DNA of 64,000 nt from Allobosea sp. AAP35 (GTDB lineage Bacteria; Pseudomonadota; Alphaproteobacteria; Rhizobiales; Beijerinckiaceae), in assembly GCF_001295925.1 (NCBI RefSeq), contig NZ_LJHQ01000020.1, positions 1 through 64,000 on the forward strand, read 5' to 3'. Of the stretch, positions 35,589 to 45,080 are shown one piece after another (position 1 is the first letter of the stretch; each line of letters starts with the position of its first letter). The notes under the pieces were generated by a model that saw only the letters and a program-made list of their open reading frames with translations, did no database searches and was not told the DNA's origin. The position numbers and the translations under genes are program-made.

Positions 35589-36293
35589 TCAGTCGGGCAG
35601 CAGGAGGCGCGGATCGATGCGAAACAGCCTTGCATCGCCGAGCAGATGGGCACTGAACCCTTGGCCCAGCAGCGGTCCGAAGGCGGCGTCCCGCAAGTTG
35701 AGACCACCGGCATAGGCGCCCATCGCCGGCATGACGCAGCGCTGGGGCGACAGCGCGAAGCAGCGCCGCCTCAGCGCCCGCCCGCGCATCCGCACCTTTG
35801 CGGCAGGGTGGAGATGACCTGCGATCTCGAAACCCGTCTCGCCCTCATCGGGCTCATGGCGCAGCGTGACGCCGCAAAGATCCACTGTCGCTGCGGTGTC
35901 TCCCCCCATCGCCCCGCTGATATGCGGATCGTGATTGCCGGTCACCCAGATCCAGTCGCGGCCGGCCTGCAGCGCTTTCAGCGTCGCGCGATTATCCGCG
36001 CAGAGCCGGATTTCGGCGGCGCGGTCGTGAAAGCTGTCGCCGAGCGCGATGATGCGCGCCGGTTGGTGACGGTGAATCGCCGCCGCCAGGCGGGCCAGCG
36101 TCGCGGTCGAATCATAGGGCGGCAGGAAGATGCCGCGCGTGGCATAGGACGAGCCCTTCTCCAGATGCAGATCGGCGACGACGAGCGTGCGCTCGTCCGG
36201 CAGCCAGAGCGCCCCCGACAGATCCGGCACCACGGCAAGCCGCCCCAGCAGGAAGACCGGGCTGCCCGTGATATCGCCCGCCACTGCGTTCAC
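35589..36293 (-). CDS. pdeM: Ligase-associated DNA damage response phosphoesterase PdeM
   Basis: A 234-residue calcineurin-like metallophosphoesterase with all metal motifs: VVADLHLEKG, ALGDSFHD, WVTGNHDP and EIAGHLHP. It belongs to the MPE family that travels with a ligase, helicase and exonuclease. The start is a GTG at 36293 overlapping the helicase stop (GTGA), so both are translated together. Its nuclease role in end processing is inferred from family work in Pseudomonas putida. Confidence 0.92.
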   Translation of the reverse strand: MNAVAGDITGSPVFLLGRLAVVPDLSGALWLPDERTLVVADLHLEKGSSYATRGIFLPPYDSTATLARLAAAIHRHQPARIIALGDSFHDRAAEIRLCADNRATLKALQAGRDWIWVTGNHDPHISGAMGGDTAATVDLCGVTLRHEPDEGETGFEIAGHLHPAAKVRMRGRALRRRCFALSPQRCVMPAMGAYAGGLNLRDAAFGPLLGQGFSAHLLGDARLFRIDPRLLLPD

Positions 36294-38788
36294 GCCATCG
36301 CCTCTTCTGTCAGCATCGCCTCGGCCTCCGCCAGGATCTCGTCGGCCGCCTCGCCATAGACCGTCTCTCGCCCGATCTCGAGCATGACGGAGACGCCCAG
36401 CGGCGAAACATGGGTGAGCGGCTGATGCACGATATGGCCGCTGATTCGTGTCAGCATCTGGCCCAGTCGCTGGATGTCGAGCAAGCCCGTTGCCGCATCC
36501 GCACGTGCGGCCTTGAGCAGCACATGCTCGGGCTCGTGCCGCCGCAGCACGTCGTAAACCAGGTCGGTCGACATCGTGACCTGCCGGCCGTTCTTCTCCT
36601 GCCCGGGAAAGCGCCGCTCGATCAGCCCGGCGATCACCGCGCATTGCCGGAAGGTGCGCTTCATCAGCGCCGATTCCGCCAACCACTCCTCGAGGTCGTC
36701 TCCGAGCATGTCCTGCGCGAACAGGTCGTCGAGGCTCAGGCTCCCGCGCGCGATCGCCGCCGACATGTCGCCAAGAGACCAGCAGGCCATGCCGTAATCA
36801 TTGCAGACGAAGCCGAGCGGCCGCATCTTCGCGCGCTCCAGGCGCCGCGTCAGCAGCATGCCGAGCGTCTGGTGGGCGAGGCGGCCCTCGAAGGGATAGG
36901 CGACGAGATAGAACCGCCCCCCGCGCGGAAACGTCTCGACCAGCAATTCGCCGGGCTGGGGCAGGCGCGATTTCAGGCGCTGGGCATGCAGCCAGGACGA
37001 GACCTCCTCGGGCAGGCTGTCCCATTCCTTCGGGTTGGCCAGCATGGCGCGCACCCGGGCGGCGAGAAAGGTCGAGAGCGGGAATTTGCCGCCGGCATAG
37101 GACGGAATCTTGGGGTCGGTGCCGGGTGGCGCGCGCGAGCAGACGGCCTCGTTTTCGGTGATGCCCTCGAATCGCAGGACCTCGCCGGCGAAGATGAAGG
37201 TGTCGCCGGGCGTCATCGTCTCCGCGAAATACTCCTCGACCTCGCCCAGCACCCGCCCGCCGCGGGTGACCTGGGAGGGCTGGCCGGGCTTGCCGGCCCG
37301 TCCCCGCCCGAGTCGGACCTTGAGCATGGTCGATTCGACGATCGTGCCGACATTCATCCGATATTGCTGGATGATCCGGGCATCGCTGGCGCGCCAATGT
37401 CCGGCCTTGTCCTGGCGCAGCTTGGCGAAACGCTCGTAGCTCTTCAGCGCATAGCCGCCGGTCGCGACGAAATGCACCACCGCATCGAAATCCGCCCGCG
37501 CCAGCCCGGCATAGGGCGAGGCGGTGCAGACCTCGGCATAGAGCGCATCCGCCTCGAAGCCGTCCGAGCAGGCGACGCCGAGCACATGCTGGGCCAGCAC
37601 GTCGAGCGCGCCGATGCGAGCATCCGCCGTGTCCTGCGCAGCCTCGGCGACGGCATCGAGCGCGGCGCGGCACTCCAGCAGCTCGAAGCGGTTGGAGGGC
37701 ACCAGCAGCGCCTGCGAGGGCTCGTCCATGCGGTGGTTGGAGCGGCCGATGCGCTGCATCAGCCGGCTCGCACCCTTGGGTGCGCCGATATTGACGACGA
37801 GATCGACATCGCCCCAGTCGATTCCGAGATCGAGCGTCGCGGTGCAGACCACGGCCTTCAGCCGACCCTCGGCCATCGCCGCCTCGACCTTGCGGCGCTG
37901 GGTGGCATCAAGCGAGCCGTGATGCAGCGCGATCGGCAGATTGTCGTCGTTGATGGTCCACAGCGCCTGGAAGGCGAACTCCGCCTGCATGCGCGTGTTG
38001 ACGAAGACCAGCGTCAGCTTATGCGCCTTGATCGCCTCGTAGATCGCGCCCATCGCATGGCCGGTGGTGTGGCCGGCCATCGGCAGCCGTGTCTGCGTCT
38101 GCAGGATGCCGATGCGGGCCGCCGCCCCGCCTTTGACGGTGACGAGGCCGGCCGGCGTGTCGCTGCCGCCGAGGAAGCGTTGCAGGTCGGCCGGCTCGCG
38201 CACGGTTGCCGAGAGGCCGACCGCGCTGACTTGCGGCGCCAGCGCCCGCAGCCGGGCGAGACCGAGCGACAGCAGGTCGCCGCGCTTGGAGGTGACCAGC
38301 GCATGCAGTTCGTCCAGCACGATCCGGCGCAGGCTGGAGAAGAAGGGGGCCGCGTCGCGGTGCGACACCAGGAGTGCGAGCTGTTCAGGCGTCGTCAGCA
38401 GGATGTCGGGCGGGCGCTGCATCTGGCGCGTGCGCTTGGCAGCCGAGGTGTCGCCGGTGCGGGTCTCGACCGTGATCGGCAGACCCATCTCGCGGATCGG
38501 TGCCTCGAGGTTGCGCGCGATATCGACGGCGAGCGCCTTCAGCGGCGAGATGTAGAGCGTGTGCAGCCCCTCGCGTTTGGCTTCGGGCACGGCCTGGCGC
38601 TCGGTCAGTTCGACCAGCGAGGGCAGGAAGCCCGCCAGCGTTTTGCCGGCGCCTGTTGGGGCGACAAGCAAGGTCGAGCGCCCGGCCCGCGCCTCGTCGA
38701 GCAGCGCGAGCTGATGCGGGCGCGCGCTCCAGCCCCGACTGGCAAACCAGCCGGCAAAGACGGGCGGAAGGGCGGGGAGGGCAACCAT
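36290..38788 (-). CDS. Ligase-associated DEXH-box helicase (Lhr core type)
   Basis: An 832-residue superfamily 2 helicase: Walker A VAPTGAGKT, ISPLKALAVD, TTPEQL, DEXH box LDELH, GLSATV, FVNTRMQAE, HHGSLD, CTATLDLGIDWGDVD and QRIGRSNHRMDEP. The Lhr winged-helix/DUF4145-like C-terminal half follows. Such helicases unwind 3'-tailed duplexes. The ATG at 38788 has GGAG four bases upstream. It forms an operon with pdeM. Confidence 0.94.
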   Translation of the reverse strand: MVALPALPPVFAGWFASRGWSARPHQLALLDEARAGRSTLLVAPTGAGKTLAGFLPSLVELTERQAVPEAKREGLHTLYISPLKALAVDIARNLEAPIREMGLPITVETRTGDTSAAKRTRQMQRPPDILLTTPEQLALLVSHRDAAPFFSSLRRIVLDELHALVTSKRGDLLSLGLARLRALAPQVSAVGLSATVREPADLQRFLGGSDTPAGLVTVKGGAAARIGILQTQTRLPMAGHTTGHAMGAIYEAIKAHKLTLVFVNTRMQAEFAFQALWTINDDNLPIALHHGSLDATQRRKVEAAMAEGRLKAVVCTATLDLGIDWGDVDLVVNIGAPKGASRLMQRIGRSNHRMDEPSQALLVPSNRFELLECRAALDAVAEAAQDTADARIGALDVLAQHVLGVACSDGFEADALYAEVCTASPYAGLARADFDAVVHFVATGGYALKSYERFAKLRQDKAGHWRASDARIIQQYRMNVGTIVESTMLKVRLGRGRAGKPGQPSQVTRGGRVLGEVEEYFAETMTPGDTFIFAGEVLRFEGITENEAVCSRAPPGTDPKIPSYAGGKFPLSTFLAARVRAMLANPKEWDSLPEEVSSWLHAQRLKSRLPQPGELLVETFPRGGRFYLVAYPFEGRLAHQTLGMLLTRRLERAKMRPLGFVCNDYGMACWSLGDMSAAIARGSLSLDDLFAQDMLGDDLEEWLAESALMKRTFRQCAVIAGLIERRFPGQEKNGRQVTMSTDLVYDVLRRHEPEHVLLKAARADAATGLLDIQRLGQMLTRISGHIVHQPLTHVSPLGVSVMLEIGRETVYGEAADEILAEAEAMLTEEAMA

Positions 38789-38979
38789 GGGCTCCAGAGA
38801 TAAGGCGCGATGGCTGAGAACGAAAGGGGAATGGCTGTGGAGCTCGTCATGGCCTGTGCGTTCCGGCGCTCGTCCTGTGGCGCGCGATGATCGCCCCGGC
38901 TTGCTCCGCGAGCGGAGCCGCGCCACGCACGCTCAGGCTGAATGGCTTCGCCCACCCGAAGCTCGGAACAAGCGGCTTC

Positions 38980-39012
38980 GTTATAACTTGACATGTTATA
39001 TCATTACATTTC
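38980..39012 (+). promoter_or_regulatory. Zur-type operator upstream of zinT
   Basis: GTTATAAC (perfect palindrome, 38980-38987) is followed by ATGTTAT-ATC-ATTACAT (38993-39009), an inverted repeat with one mismatch per arm. AT-rich TGTTATA/TAACA elements of this kind are the binding sites of the zinc regulator Zur in alphaproteobacteria. The sites lie 43-72 bases before zinT, where Zur would block transcription when zinc is plentiful. Confidence 0.65.
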
Positions 39013-39051
39013 ATGGAGGCTCCTCGCAGCCCGCTTGAAAGGATACGACGC

Positions 39052-39741
39052 ATGCTGACGATCATCTCCAGACCCGCTCGCGCGATTGCCTTGGCTTGCA
39101 CCGTGCTCCTGGCAGGCAGCCTCGTCGCCGCAGGGCCGGCCGGGGCCAAGTCGAAGGGACACGATCATGCCCACGACCACAGCCACAGCCACGCTCATGG
39201 CGCGAACAGCGAGATCTATAACGGCTACTTCAAGGACGATCAGGTCAAGCCGCGCACGCTCGAAGACTGGGAAGGCGAGTGGCAGTCCGTCTACCCCTAT
39301 CTGCTCGACGGGACTCTGGATCCGGTCATTGCCGAGAAGGCGAAGCACGGTGGCAAGAGCGCCAGTGAATACCGGACCTACTACGAAGCGGGCTACAAGA
39401 CCGATGTCGATAAGATCGTTATCGCAGGCAGCAGCGTGAGCTTTTCCCGCGGGAAGCAATCGGCCAAGGCCAATTATGTGACGGATGGCTACGAGGTCCT
39501 CACCTACCCGAAGGGCAATCGCGGTGTGCGCTTCGTCTTCAGGAAGGCGGATGGCGATGAGGCGGCGCCGCAATTCATCCAGTTCAGCGATCACATGATC
39601 GCACCGGAAATCGCGGATCATTACCATCTCTATTGGGGCAACGACCGTGCCGCGCTGCTGAAAGAACTCACCAACTGGCCGACTTATTACCCAGCGGATC
39701 TGACAGGAAAGCAAATCGTCAAGGAGATGCTGGCCCATTGA
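39052..39741 (+). CDS. zinT: ZinT-family periplasmic zinc-binding protein
   Basis: 229 residues: a signal peptide (hydrophobic core ALACTVLLAGSLVAA), a histidine-rich linker (HDHAHDHSHSHAHG) and the ZinT/YodA domain, with SEIYNGYFKDDQVKPRTL, DWEGEWQSVYPY, FSDHMIAPEIADHYHLYWG and NWPTYYP. It captures zinc in the periplasm for an ABC importer during zinc shortage. The ATG at 39052 follows AAGGA. A Zur-type site precedes it. No znu genes are adjacent. Confidence 0.93.
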   Translation: MLTIISRPARAIALACTVLLAGSLVAAGPAGAKSKGHDHAHDHSHSHAHGANSEIYNGYFKDDQVKPRTLEDWEGEWQSVYPYLLDGTLDPVIAEKAKHGGKSASEYRTYYEAGYKTDVDKIVIAGSSVSFSRGKQSAKANYVTDGYEVLTYPKGNRGVRFVFRKADGDEAAPQFIQFSDHMIAPEIADHYHLYWGNDRAALLKELTNWPTYYPADLTGKQIVKEMLAH

Positions 39742-39982
39742 GCGAGGCAGCGGCCATGCACGCAAACGCTCGTCCGCGCATGGCCGGCCCTTCCGTTATG
39801 CCTCCATCGCGCGGTGCCGCTTCCACCTGAATCGAGATCGGGGCTGGCCCGGCTTTCTCCAAATCCGGAAGCCGGCCCTCCGCTCGATTGCGTTGAAGGC
39901 ATCGTCGGCGCGGACGGATCTCCGTCGCACCGCCGCACTGATCGTCGCCGTCATCCAGCCCGACCGAGGGGCTTCGCGAGGC
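39742..39982. other. Intergenic region between convergent genes
   Basis: About 240 bases between zinT and the methyltransferase. No gene, repeat or convincing terminator seen. Confidence 0.35.
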
Positions 39983-40942
39983 TCACCGCCGCTCCGTCAC
40001 CACCAGCAGCCCAGGCACGGCGACGTCACGATCCTGCCGCGTGCTGGCGGGCTCCAGGAGCAGAGGTCGAAGCCCCGCTTCCTTCAGCCGCCCCCGCAAC
40101 CAGCCCTCCGCATGCGCGAACCGCCGATCCGCCCCGACGACGACGCCCTCGCCATCATGGCTCTGGACGGTGAAGGCGAAGAGCCCGCCGCGCTTCAGCA
40201 CACGGGCCGTTTGCGCGAAAGCCGGGCGCAATTCGCCGAGATAGACGAAGACATCGGCGGCGAGGATGAGATCGACGCTGGCATCCGGACGGCTCGACAG
40301 GAAGGCGGTCAGGCCCGCGACAGCGAGCTTGTCATAGAGCGGGCTGCTAGCGGCGGTGGTCTTCGCCCGCGCCCGCTCGATCATCCTGGGCGAGACATCG
40401 CAGCCGGCGAGGAAGCCGGCCTGTTCGCGAATGGCTTCGCCCATCAGGCCGGTGCCACAGCCGAGATCCAGCACCGTATCGAACCGGAAGGCCCTGTCGG
40501 CGTTGTCGCAGAATGTCGCCAGCGCGGCCTTCAACAGGGCGGGAGCGGTGTAGTGCAGGGCCTGCGTCAGATGGCTGTCGAAGCGCTCGGCATAGGCGTC
40601 GAACAGGGTTCCGGAGAAGTTCTCGGAGGTCGCGTCCTCGGCAGCCATCGCGCCGATGCGGGCGAGGTCGAGTCGCGCCCCGAAATGATCGTTGGGGTCG
40701 AGATCGAGGCATTGCCGCCAGGCGGTCGCAGCCTCTTCCTTGTGGCCGAGCGCCTCCTGCGCCAGCCCGTAGAGATGCCAGGCGGCGGTGAAGTGGTAGG
40801 CCTGGGCCAGCGTCTGGTCGAGGATCTCGACGCAGGCCTGAGCGTCGCCCTCCTTGAAGGCGGCTTCCGCCCAGGCGTAGCGCCGGTCGAGCGTCGGATC
40901 GCCCGAGCCGGCCAAATGTGCGGTGGAGGCCTTTTCGATCAT
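39983..40942 (-). CDS. TPR-containing SAM-dependent methyltransferase
   Basis: 319 residues: two or three tetratricopeptide-like helix pairs at the N-terminus (residues about 15-95, AFKEGDAQACVEIL, AWHLYGLAQEALGHKEEA) and a class I methyltransferase domain with motif I VLDLGCGTGLMGEAI and post-I GCDVSPRMIERA. Substrate unknown. I take the ATG at 40942, which lies 23 bases from the divergent exonuclease start. Confidence 0.85.
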   Translation of the reverse strand: MIEKASTAHLAGSGDPTLDRRYAWAEAAFKEGDAQACVEILDQTLAQAYHFTAAWHLYGLAQEALGHKEEAATAWRQCLDLDPNDHFGARLDLARIGAMAAEDATSENFSGTLFDAYAERFDSHLTQALHYTAPALLKAALATFCDNADRAFRFDTVLDLGCGTGLMGEAIREQAGFLAGCDVSPRMIERARAKTTAASSPLYDKLAVAGLTAFLSSRPDASVDLILAADVFVYLGELRPAFAQTARVLKRGGLFAFTVQSHDGEGVVVGADRRFAHAEGWLRGRLKEAGLRPLLLEPASTRQDRDVAVPGLLVVTERR

Positions 40943-40965
40943 GGTCGAGGGTTTATCTGAGGAGC

Positions 40966-42057
40966 ATGATACTGGCCAGACCGCGCACCGCACGCAGCTT
41001 GCGACCGTCCGAACTGCTGATTCCGACGCCCGCCGGCCTGTGGTGTCCGCCGGCCGACATCTATATCGACCCCGTCCGGCCCGTGGATCGGGCGCTGATC
41101 ACCCATGGCCATTCCGACCATGCCCGCGCCGGCCATGGCGCCGTGCTGGCGACGCGCGAGACGCTCGCGATCATGGCGCTGCGCTATGGCGAGGGCTTCA
41201 CGGGCGAGCGGCAGGAGGCGGTGATCGGCGAGACGGTTCGGATCGGCGCGGTCGATTTCACCTTCGTCCCGGCCGGCCATGTGCTGGGCTCGGCCCAGAT
41301 CGTCGTCGAATCCGGCGGCCTGCGGATCGTGGTCTCCGGCGATTACAAGCGCGAGCGCGATCCGACCTGCGCCGGCTTCGAGCCCGTGCGCTGCGACATC
41401 TTCATCACCGAGGCGACCTTCGGGCTGCCGGTCTTCCGGCATCCGCCGGCCCATGGCGAGGTCGCCAAGCTCCTGGAATCGGTGCGGGTCTTTCCCGAAC
41501 GGACGCATATCGTCGGCGCCTACTCGCTGGGCAAGGCGCAGCGCGTCATGGCCCTGATCCGCGAGGCCGGCTATGAGCGGCCGATCCATGTCCATGGCGC
41601 GATGGAGAAACTGACGGACTTCTACCTGTCCGAAGGGGCCGTTCTCGGCGAGATCCGCAAGGTGGTCGCCGCCGAGCGCAAGAGCCTGGGCGGCGAGATC
41701 GTCATCTGCCCGCCGAGCGCGATCCAGGACCTCTGGGCCCGAAAATTCCCCGATCCCGTGACGAGCTTCGCCTCCGGCTGGATGCGCATCCGCGCCCGCG
41801 CGCGGCAGAAGGGTGTCGAACTGCCCCTGATCGTCTCCGATCATGCCGATTGGGACGATCTCCAGGCCACGATCCGGGAGACGCAGGCCCGGGAGATCTG
41901 GGTCACCCATGGCGAAGCCGAGGCGCTTGTCCATTGGTGCGGCACGGTCGGCCTAAAGGCCAAGCCGCTGCACCTCGTCGGCTATGGCGATGAGGGCGAA
42001 ACGGAATCGTCTGGAGCAGATGCGTCGCTGGAGGCCGCCGATGCGACCGCGGTCTGA
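40966..42057 (+). CDS. Ligase-associated exonuclease (metallo-beta-lactamase/beta-CASP)
   Basis: 363 residues. The metal motif THGHSDHARAGHG, GHVLGSAQIVVE, SGDYKRERDPT and VSDHADWDD are those of the SNM1/Pso2-like DNA nuclease that accompanies the ligase-helicase-PdeM set. It probably trims damaged 5' ends before ligation. The ATG at 40966 has GAGG just upstream. Its last 25 residues are acidic and alanine-rich and probably disordered. Confidence 0.92.
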   Translation: MILARPRTARSLRPSELLIPTPAGLWCPPADIYIDPVRPVDRALITHGHSDHARAGHGAVLATRETLAIMALRYGEGFTGERQEAVIGETVRIGAVDFTFVPAGHVLGSAQIVVESGGLRIVVSGDYKRERDPTCAGFEPVRCDIFITEATFGLPVFRHPPAHGEVAKLLESVRVFPERTHIVGAYSLGKAQRVMALIREAGYERPIHVHGAMEKLTDFYLSEGAVLGEIRKVVAAERKSLGGEIVICPPSAIQDLWARKFPDPVTSFASGWMRIRARARQKGVELPLIVSDHADWDDLQATIRETQAREIWVTHGEAEALVHWCGTVGLKAKPLHLVGYGDEGETESSGADASLEAADATAV

Positions 42058-42064
42058 TGCCGGG

Positions 42065-42832
42065 TTATCGGCCCTGCGCCACGACGGGGCGGCCCGTCGC
42101 GGTCAGCGACACCAGCCCCGCGGCCATGTCGCGGGCGAGGCAGTCATAGCCGGCATCGCTCATATGGAAGCTGTCGGGCGCGAGCGCGGCGGCGAAGCCG
42201 CGTTCATCGGCGGCATGCCATTCGCGCATCGTCTCGTAGCGCGTGAACACCGGAACGTTCTGGCCCTTGGCGATGTCGCCGATCGCCTGGACATAGTCGC
42301 GGTAGCGGGCAGGTTCGCGGATGCCGGGAAAGAACTGCGGGTCGAGCAGGGCCAGGCTCACGCCCGCCTGTCGCACGGTGGCGATGCCGTCGCTCACCAT
42401 CGCCTTGAAGGCGGCCATGTCGCCGCCCCGGACCGCGTCGTTGGTGCCGACCTGCCAGATCACCAGGTCATAGCGCCGCTCGGTCAATGTCTGCTTCAGG
42501 CGAACCAGCGTCTGCGGAGCGATTTCACCACCGATTCCGGCATTGGCGATCGTGACCTGAACGCGCGGCCAGGCCGACGTCAGCAGGGCCTGCAGCCGCG
42601 AGGGATAGCTCTTGTCGCGCGTCGAGGCCCCGACGCCCTCGGTCGAGGACGAGCCGATGGCAAGGATCTCAAGTTTTCCGCCCGCCGCGAGCTTGGGGGC
42701 GAGCCCGCTCAGCCGCTCTGTTGCGTCCACGATCGGCGTTTCGCGGCAGACAAACGAGGCCGCTTGCGCTGCGCCCGCCAGCGTCGCCGCTGCGAAGACA
42801 TTCAAGGCCAGCATTCGCAACGCAAAGCGCAT
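42065..42832 (-). CDS. Secreted SGNH/GDSL-family hydrolase
   Basis: 255 residues with a signal peptide (LNVFAAATLAGAAQA-A) and the SGNH blocks: block I AIGSSSTEGVG with the nucleophilic serine, block II glycine in NAGIGGE, block III GTNDAV, and block V DSFHMSDAGY with Asp and His. Probably a periplasmic esterase or acetylhydrolase on cell-envelope substrates. It lies between the exonuclease and ligase genes on the opposite strand, an intruder in the repair set. Confidence 0.9.
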   Translation of the reverse strand: MRFALRMLALNVFAAATLAGAAQAASFVCRETPIVDATERLSGLAPKLAAGGKLEILAIGSSSTEGVGASTRDKSYPSRLQALLTSAWPRVQVTIANAGIGGEIAPQTLVRLKQTLTERRYDLVIWQVGTNDAVRGGDMAAFKAMVSDGIATVRQAGVSLALLDPQFFPGIREPARYRDYVQAIGDIAKGQNVPVFTRYETMREWHAADERGFAAALAPDSFHMSDAGYDCLARDMAAGLVSLTATGRPVVAQGR

Positions 42833-42954
42833 CAGCAGTCAGTCCCCCGACAAGGGGATGAGCCTGCCGGCCCTTTCATGAACGGAAACTGAATGATGCG
42901 GCGCAACCATCCGATCGCTCGCTGCGCGATGCTGTTCCTTTGGGGTGACAAGCC

Positions 42955-44592
42955 GTGAACCGGTTCGCCTGGCTGCTCGATCGTCTCGCCTATGAACCGC
43001 GCCGCAACGCCAAGCTGGCGCTGATCGCGGACTACCTGCGCACCACGCCAGATCCCGATCGCGGGCTGGCGCTGGCGGCGATGACGGGCGGTCTGGTCTT
43101 CCCCAACGCCAAGGCGGGCCTGATCCGGGCGCTGATCGCCGAGCGCAGCGATCCGGTGCTGTTTGCGCTGTCCTATGACTATGTCGGCGATCTCTCGGAG
43201 ACGGTCGCCCTGATGTGGCCCGCGATGCATGGCGCCAACGCCGTGCCGCATCTCCCTGATGTCGTCGAGGGGCTGCGCAGTGTCGGCAAGTCCGAACTGC
43301 CCCGACTCGTCGCCTCATGGCTCGATGCGCTCGACGAGAACGGGCGCTGGGCGCTGCTCAAGTTGATCACCGGTAGCTTGCGCATCGGCGTCTCGGCGCG
43401 GCTTGCCAAGACGGCCGCCGCCAGCCTCGGCGGCATTGCGCCTGACGAGGTCGAGCAGGTCTGGCACGGGCTGGAGCCGCCCTACGCCACGCTCTTTGCC
43501 TGGCTCGAAGGGCGCGGCCCGCGACCCGAGGCGACCGACCCGGCGCCGTTCCGGCCGGTTATGCTGTCGCACCCGATCGAGGACGGCGATTTCGAGAAGA
43601 TGGACCCGGCACAGTTCCAGGCCGAGTGGAAATGGGACGGCATCCGCGTGCAGGCCGTCAGCGGCACACGGCCCGACGGCACGCGCGTCACCCGCCTGTT
43701 CTCGCGCACCGGCGAGAACATCGCCCCGGCATTTCCCGATGTCGTCGAAGCGATGACACAGGATGGCGCGATCGACGGCGAACTGCTGGTGCGTCGAGGG
43801 GACACGGTGCAGAGCTTCAACACGCTGCAGCAGCGGCTCAACCGCAAGAGCGTCACCGCCAAGATGCTGGTCGAACATCCGGCTCACATCCGCGCCTATG
43901 ATCTGCTGGTCGATGGTGCGGAGGATCTGCGCAGCTTGCCTCTCTCGCAGCGCCGTGAACGCCTGGAGGGCTTTGTCGCGAGACTGGGCAGCCCCATCGT
44001 CGATCTTTCGCCGCCGATCGTCTTCTCAAATTGGGAGGACCTTGCTGCCGCCAGGGCCGATCCGGCGGCGGCCGGCGCGGGAGCGGATGCAGAAGCCGTC
44101 GAGGGCTGCATGATCAAGCGGCTCGAATCGCCCTATCTGCCGGGGCGCCCCAAGGGCCATTGGTGGAAATGGAAGCGCGAGGCCAGACTCATCGACTGCG
44201 TGCTGATGTATGCCCAGCGCGGCCACGGCAAGCGCTCGTCCTTCTATTCGGACTTCACCTTCGGCGTCTGGCGCGTCGGTGAGGCCGGAGCGGACGAACT
44301 GGTCCCGGTGGGAAAAGCCTATTTCGGCTTCACCGACGAGGAACTGGTCGAACTTGACCGCTATGTCCGCAAGCACACGCTCAACCGTTTCGGGCCCGTG
44401 CGCGAGGTCACGCACACGGTCGAGAGCGGGCTCGTTTTCGAAGTCGCTTTTGAGGGTCTGCAGCGCTCGACGCGGCACAAATCGGGTGTCGCCATGCGCT
44501 TCCCCCGCATCAGCCGCATTCGCTGGGACAAGCCGCCGCGCGAGGCCGATCGCATCGAGGCGCTGGAGTCCCTCTTGCCGGCAAGTGGTTGA
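42955..44592 (+). CDS. ATP-dependent DNA ligase (cluster-associated type)
   Basis: 545 residues: an N-terminal DNA-binding domain (DLSETVALMWP), the nucleotidyltransferase domain with motif I EWKWDGIRVQ (adenylated lysine), IDGELLV, the metal and ATP motifs MIKRLESPYLPGRPKGHWWKWKR, and an OB domain ending in RFPRISRIRWDKPPREAD. It seals nicks in the four-protein repair set. The start is a GTG at 42955. Confidence 0.94.
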   Translation: MNRFAWLLDRLAYEPRRNAKLALIADYLRTTPDPDRGLALAAMTGGLVFPNAKAGLIRALIAERSDPVLFALSYDYVGDLSETVALMWPAMHGANAVPHLPDVVEGLRSVGKSELPRLVASWLDALDENGRWALLKLITGSLRIGVSARLAKTAAASLGGIAPDEVEQVWHGLEPPYATLFAWLEGRGPRPEATDPAPFRPVMLSHPIEDGDFEKMDPAQFQAEWKWDGIRVQAVSGTRPDGTRVTRLFSRTGENIAPAFPDVVEAMTQDGAIDGELLVRRGDTVQSFNTLQQRLNRKSVTAKMLVEHPAHIRAYDLLVDGAEDLRSLPLSQRRERLEGFVARLGSPIVDLSPPIVFSNWEDLAAARADPAAAGAGADAEAVEGCMIKRLESPYLPGRPKGHWWKWKREARLIDCVLMYAQRGHGKRSSFYSDFTFGVWRVGEAGADELVPVGKAYFGFTDEELVELDRYVRKHTLNRFGPVREVTHTVESGLVFEVAFEGLQRSTRHKSGVAMRFPRISRIRWDKPPREADRIEALESLLPASG

Positions 44593-44599
44593 AGCCAAC

Positions 44600-44986
44600 T
44601 CAGGCGCGCAGCGGCAGCCCCACCACGAAACTGCCCGCAAGAAGCAGCACGGCCGCAACCGCGTGATAGGCGGCAAATCGCAGGAACACCGCCCGCCGGA
44701 CGCCTGAAAGGAGCCGCTGCGCCAGGGGTTCGGGTGGGCGCTCGGTTTCGTCGAGCATCAACCAGACCTCGGTCCGCCGGAACGGCTTGTTGGGCGCACG
44801 CTGGGCCATCAGCAGCAGCACGCTCATGACCAGCAGCGCGCTATAGCCCCCGGCCTTCAGCGTCGCGGCCAGATTGGCCGAGAGCCCGATCATCATGCAC
44901 AGCGTCGCCAGCCCCGCGAAGCCGCAGCCGCGTGCCGTCGAGATTTCGGCGAGAAGTCGCAGGCGGTGATGAGGGTCGTGGGTCAT
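44600..44986 (-). CDS. Small membrane protein of unknown function
   Basis: 128 residues with two N-terminal helices (about 20-60) and one near the end (about 100-122) flanked by charged segments. The ATG at 44986 is the plausible start. No family recognised. It is convergent with the ligase gene. Confidence 0.65.
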   Translation of the reverse strand: MTHDPHHRLRLLAEISTARGCGFAGLATLCMMIGLSANLAATLKAGGYSALLVMSVLLLMAQRAPNKPFRRTEVWLMLDETERPPEPLAQRLLSGVRRAVFLRFAAYHAVAAVLLLAGSFVVGLPLRA

Positions 44987-45080
44987 GCAGGACTGAGGCT
45001 CGGCAGAACTCCACAGTGTCTGACGCTGCGGCAAGCCTGAAATCACCGTCTCGTGAGGTGCTTTCGGCAGCGCGACCGGC

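Noticed and set aside
36410..38803. A 797-codon open frame opposite the helicase gene
   Set aside because: A shadow of high GC content; it has no motifs, and the minus strand encodes an unmistakable helicase.
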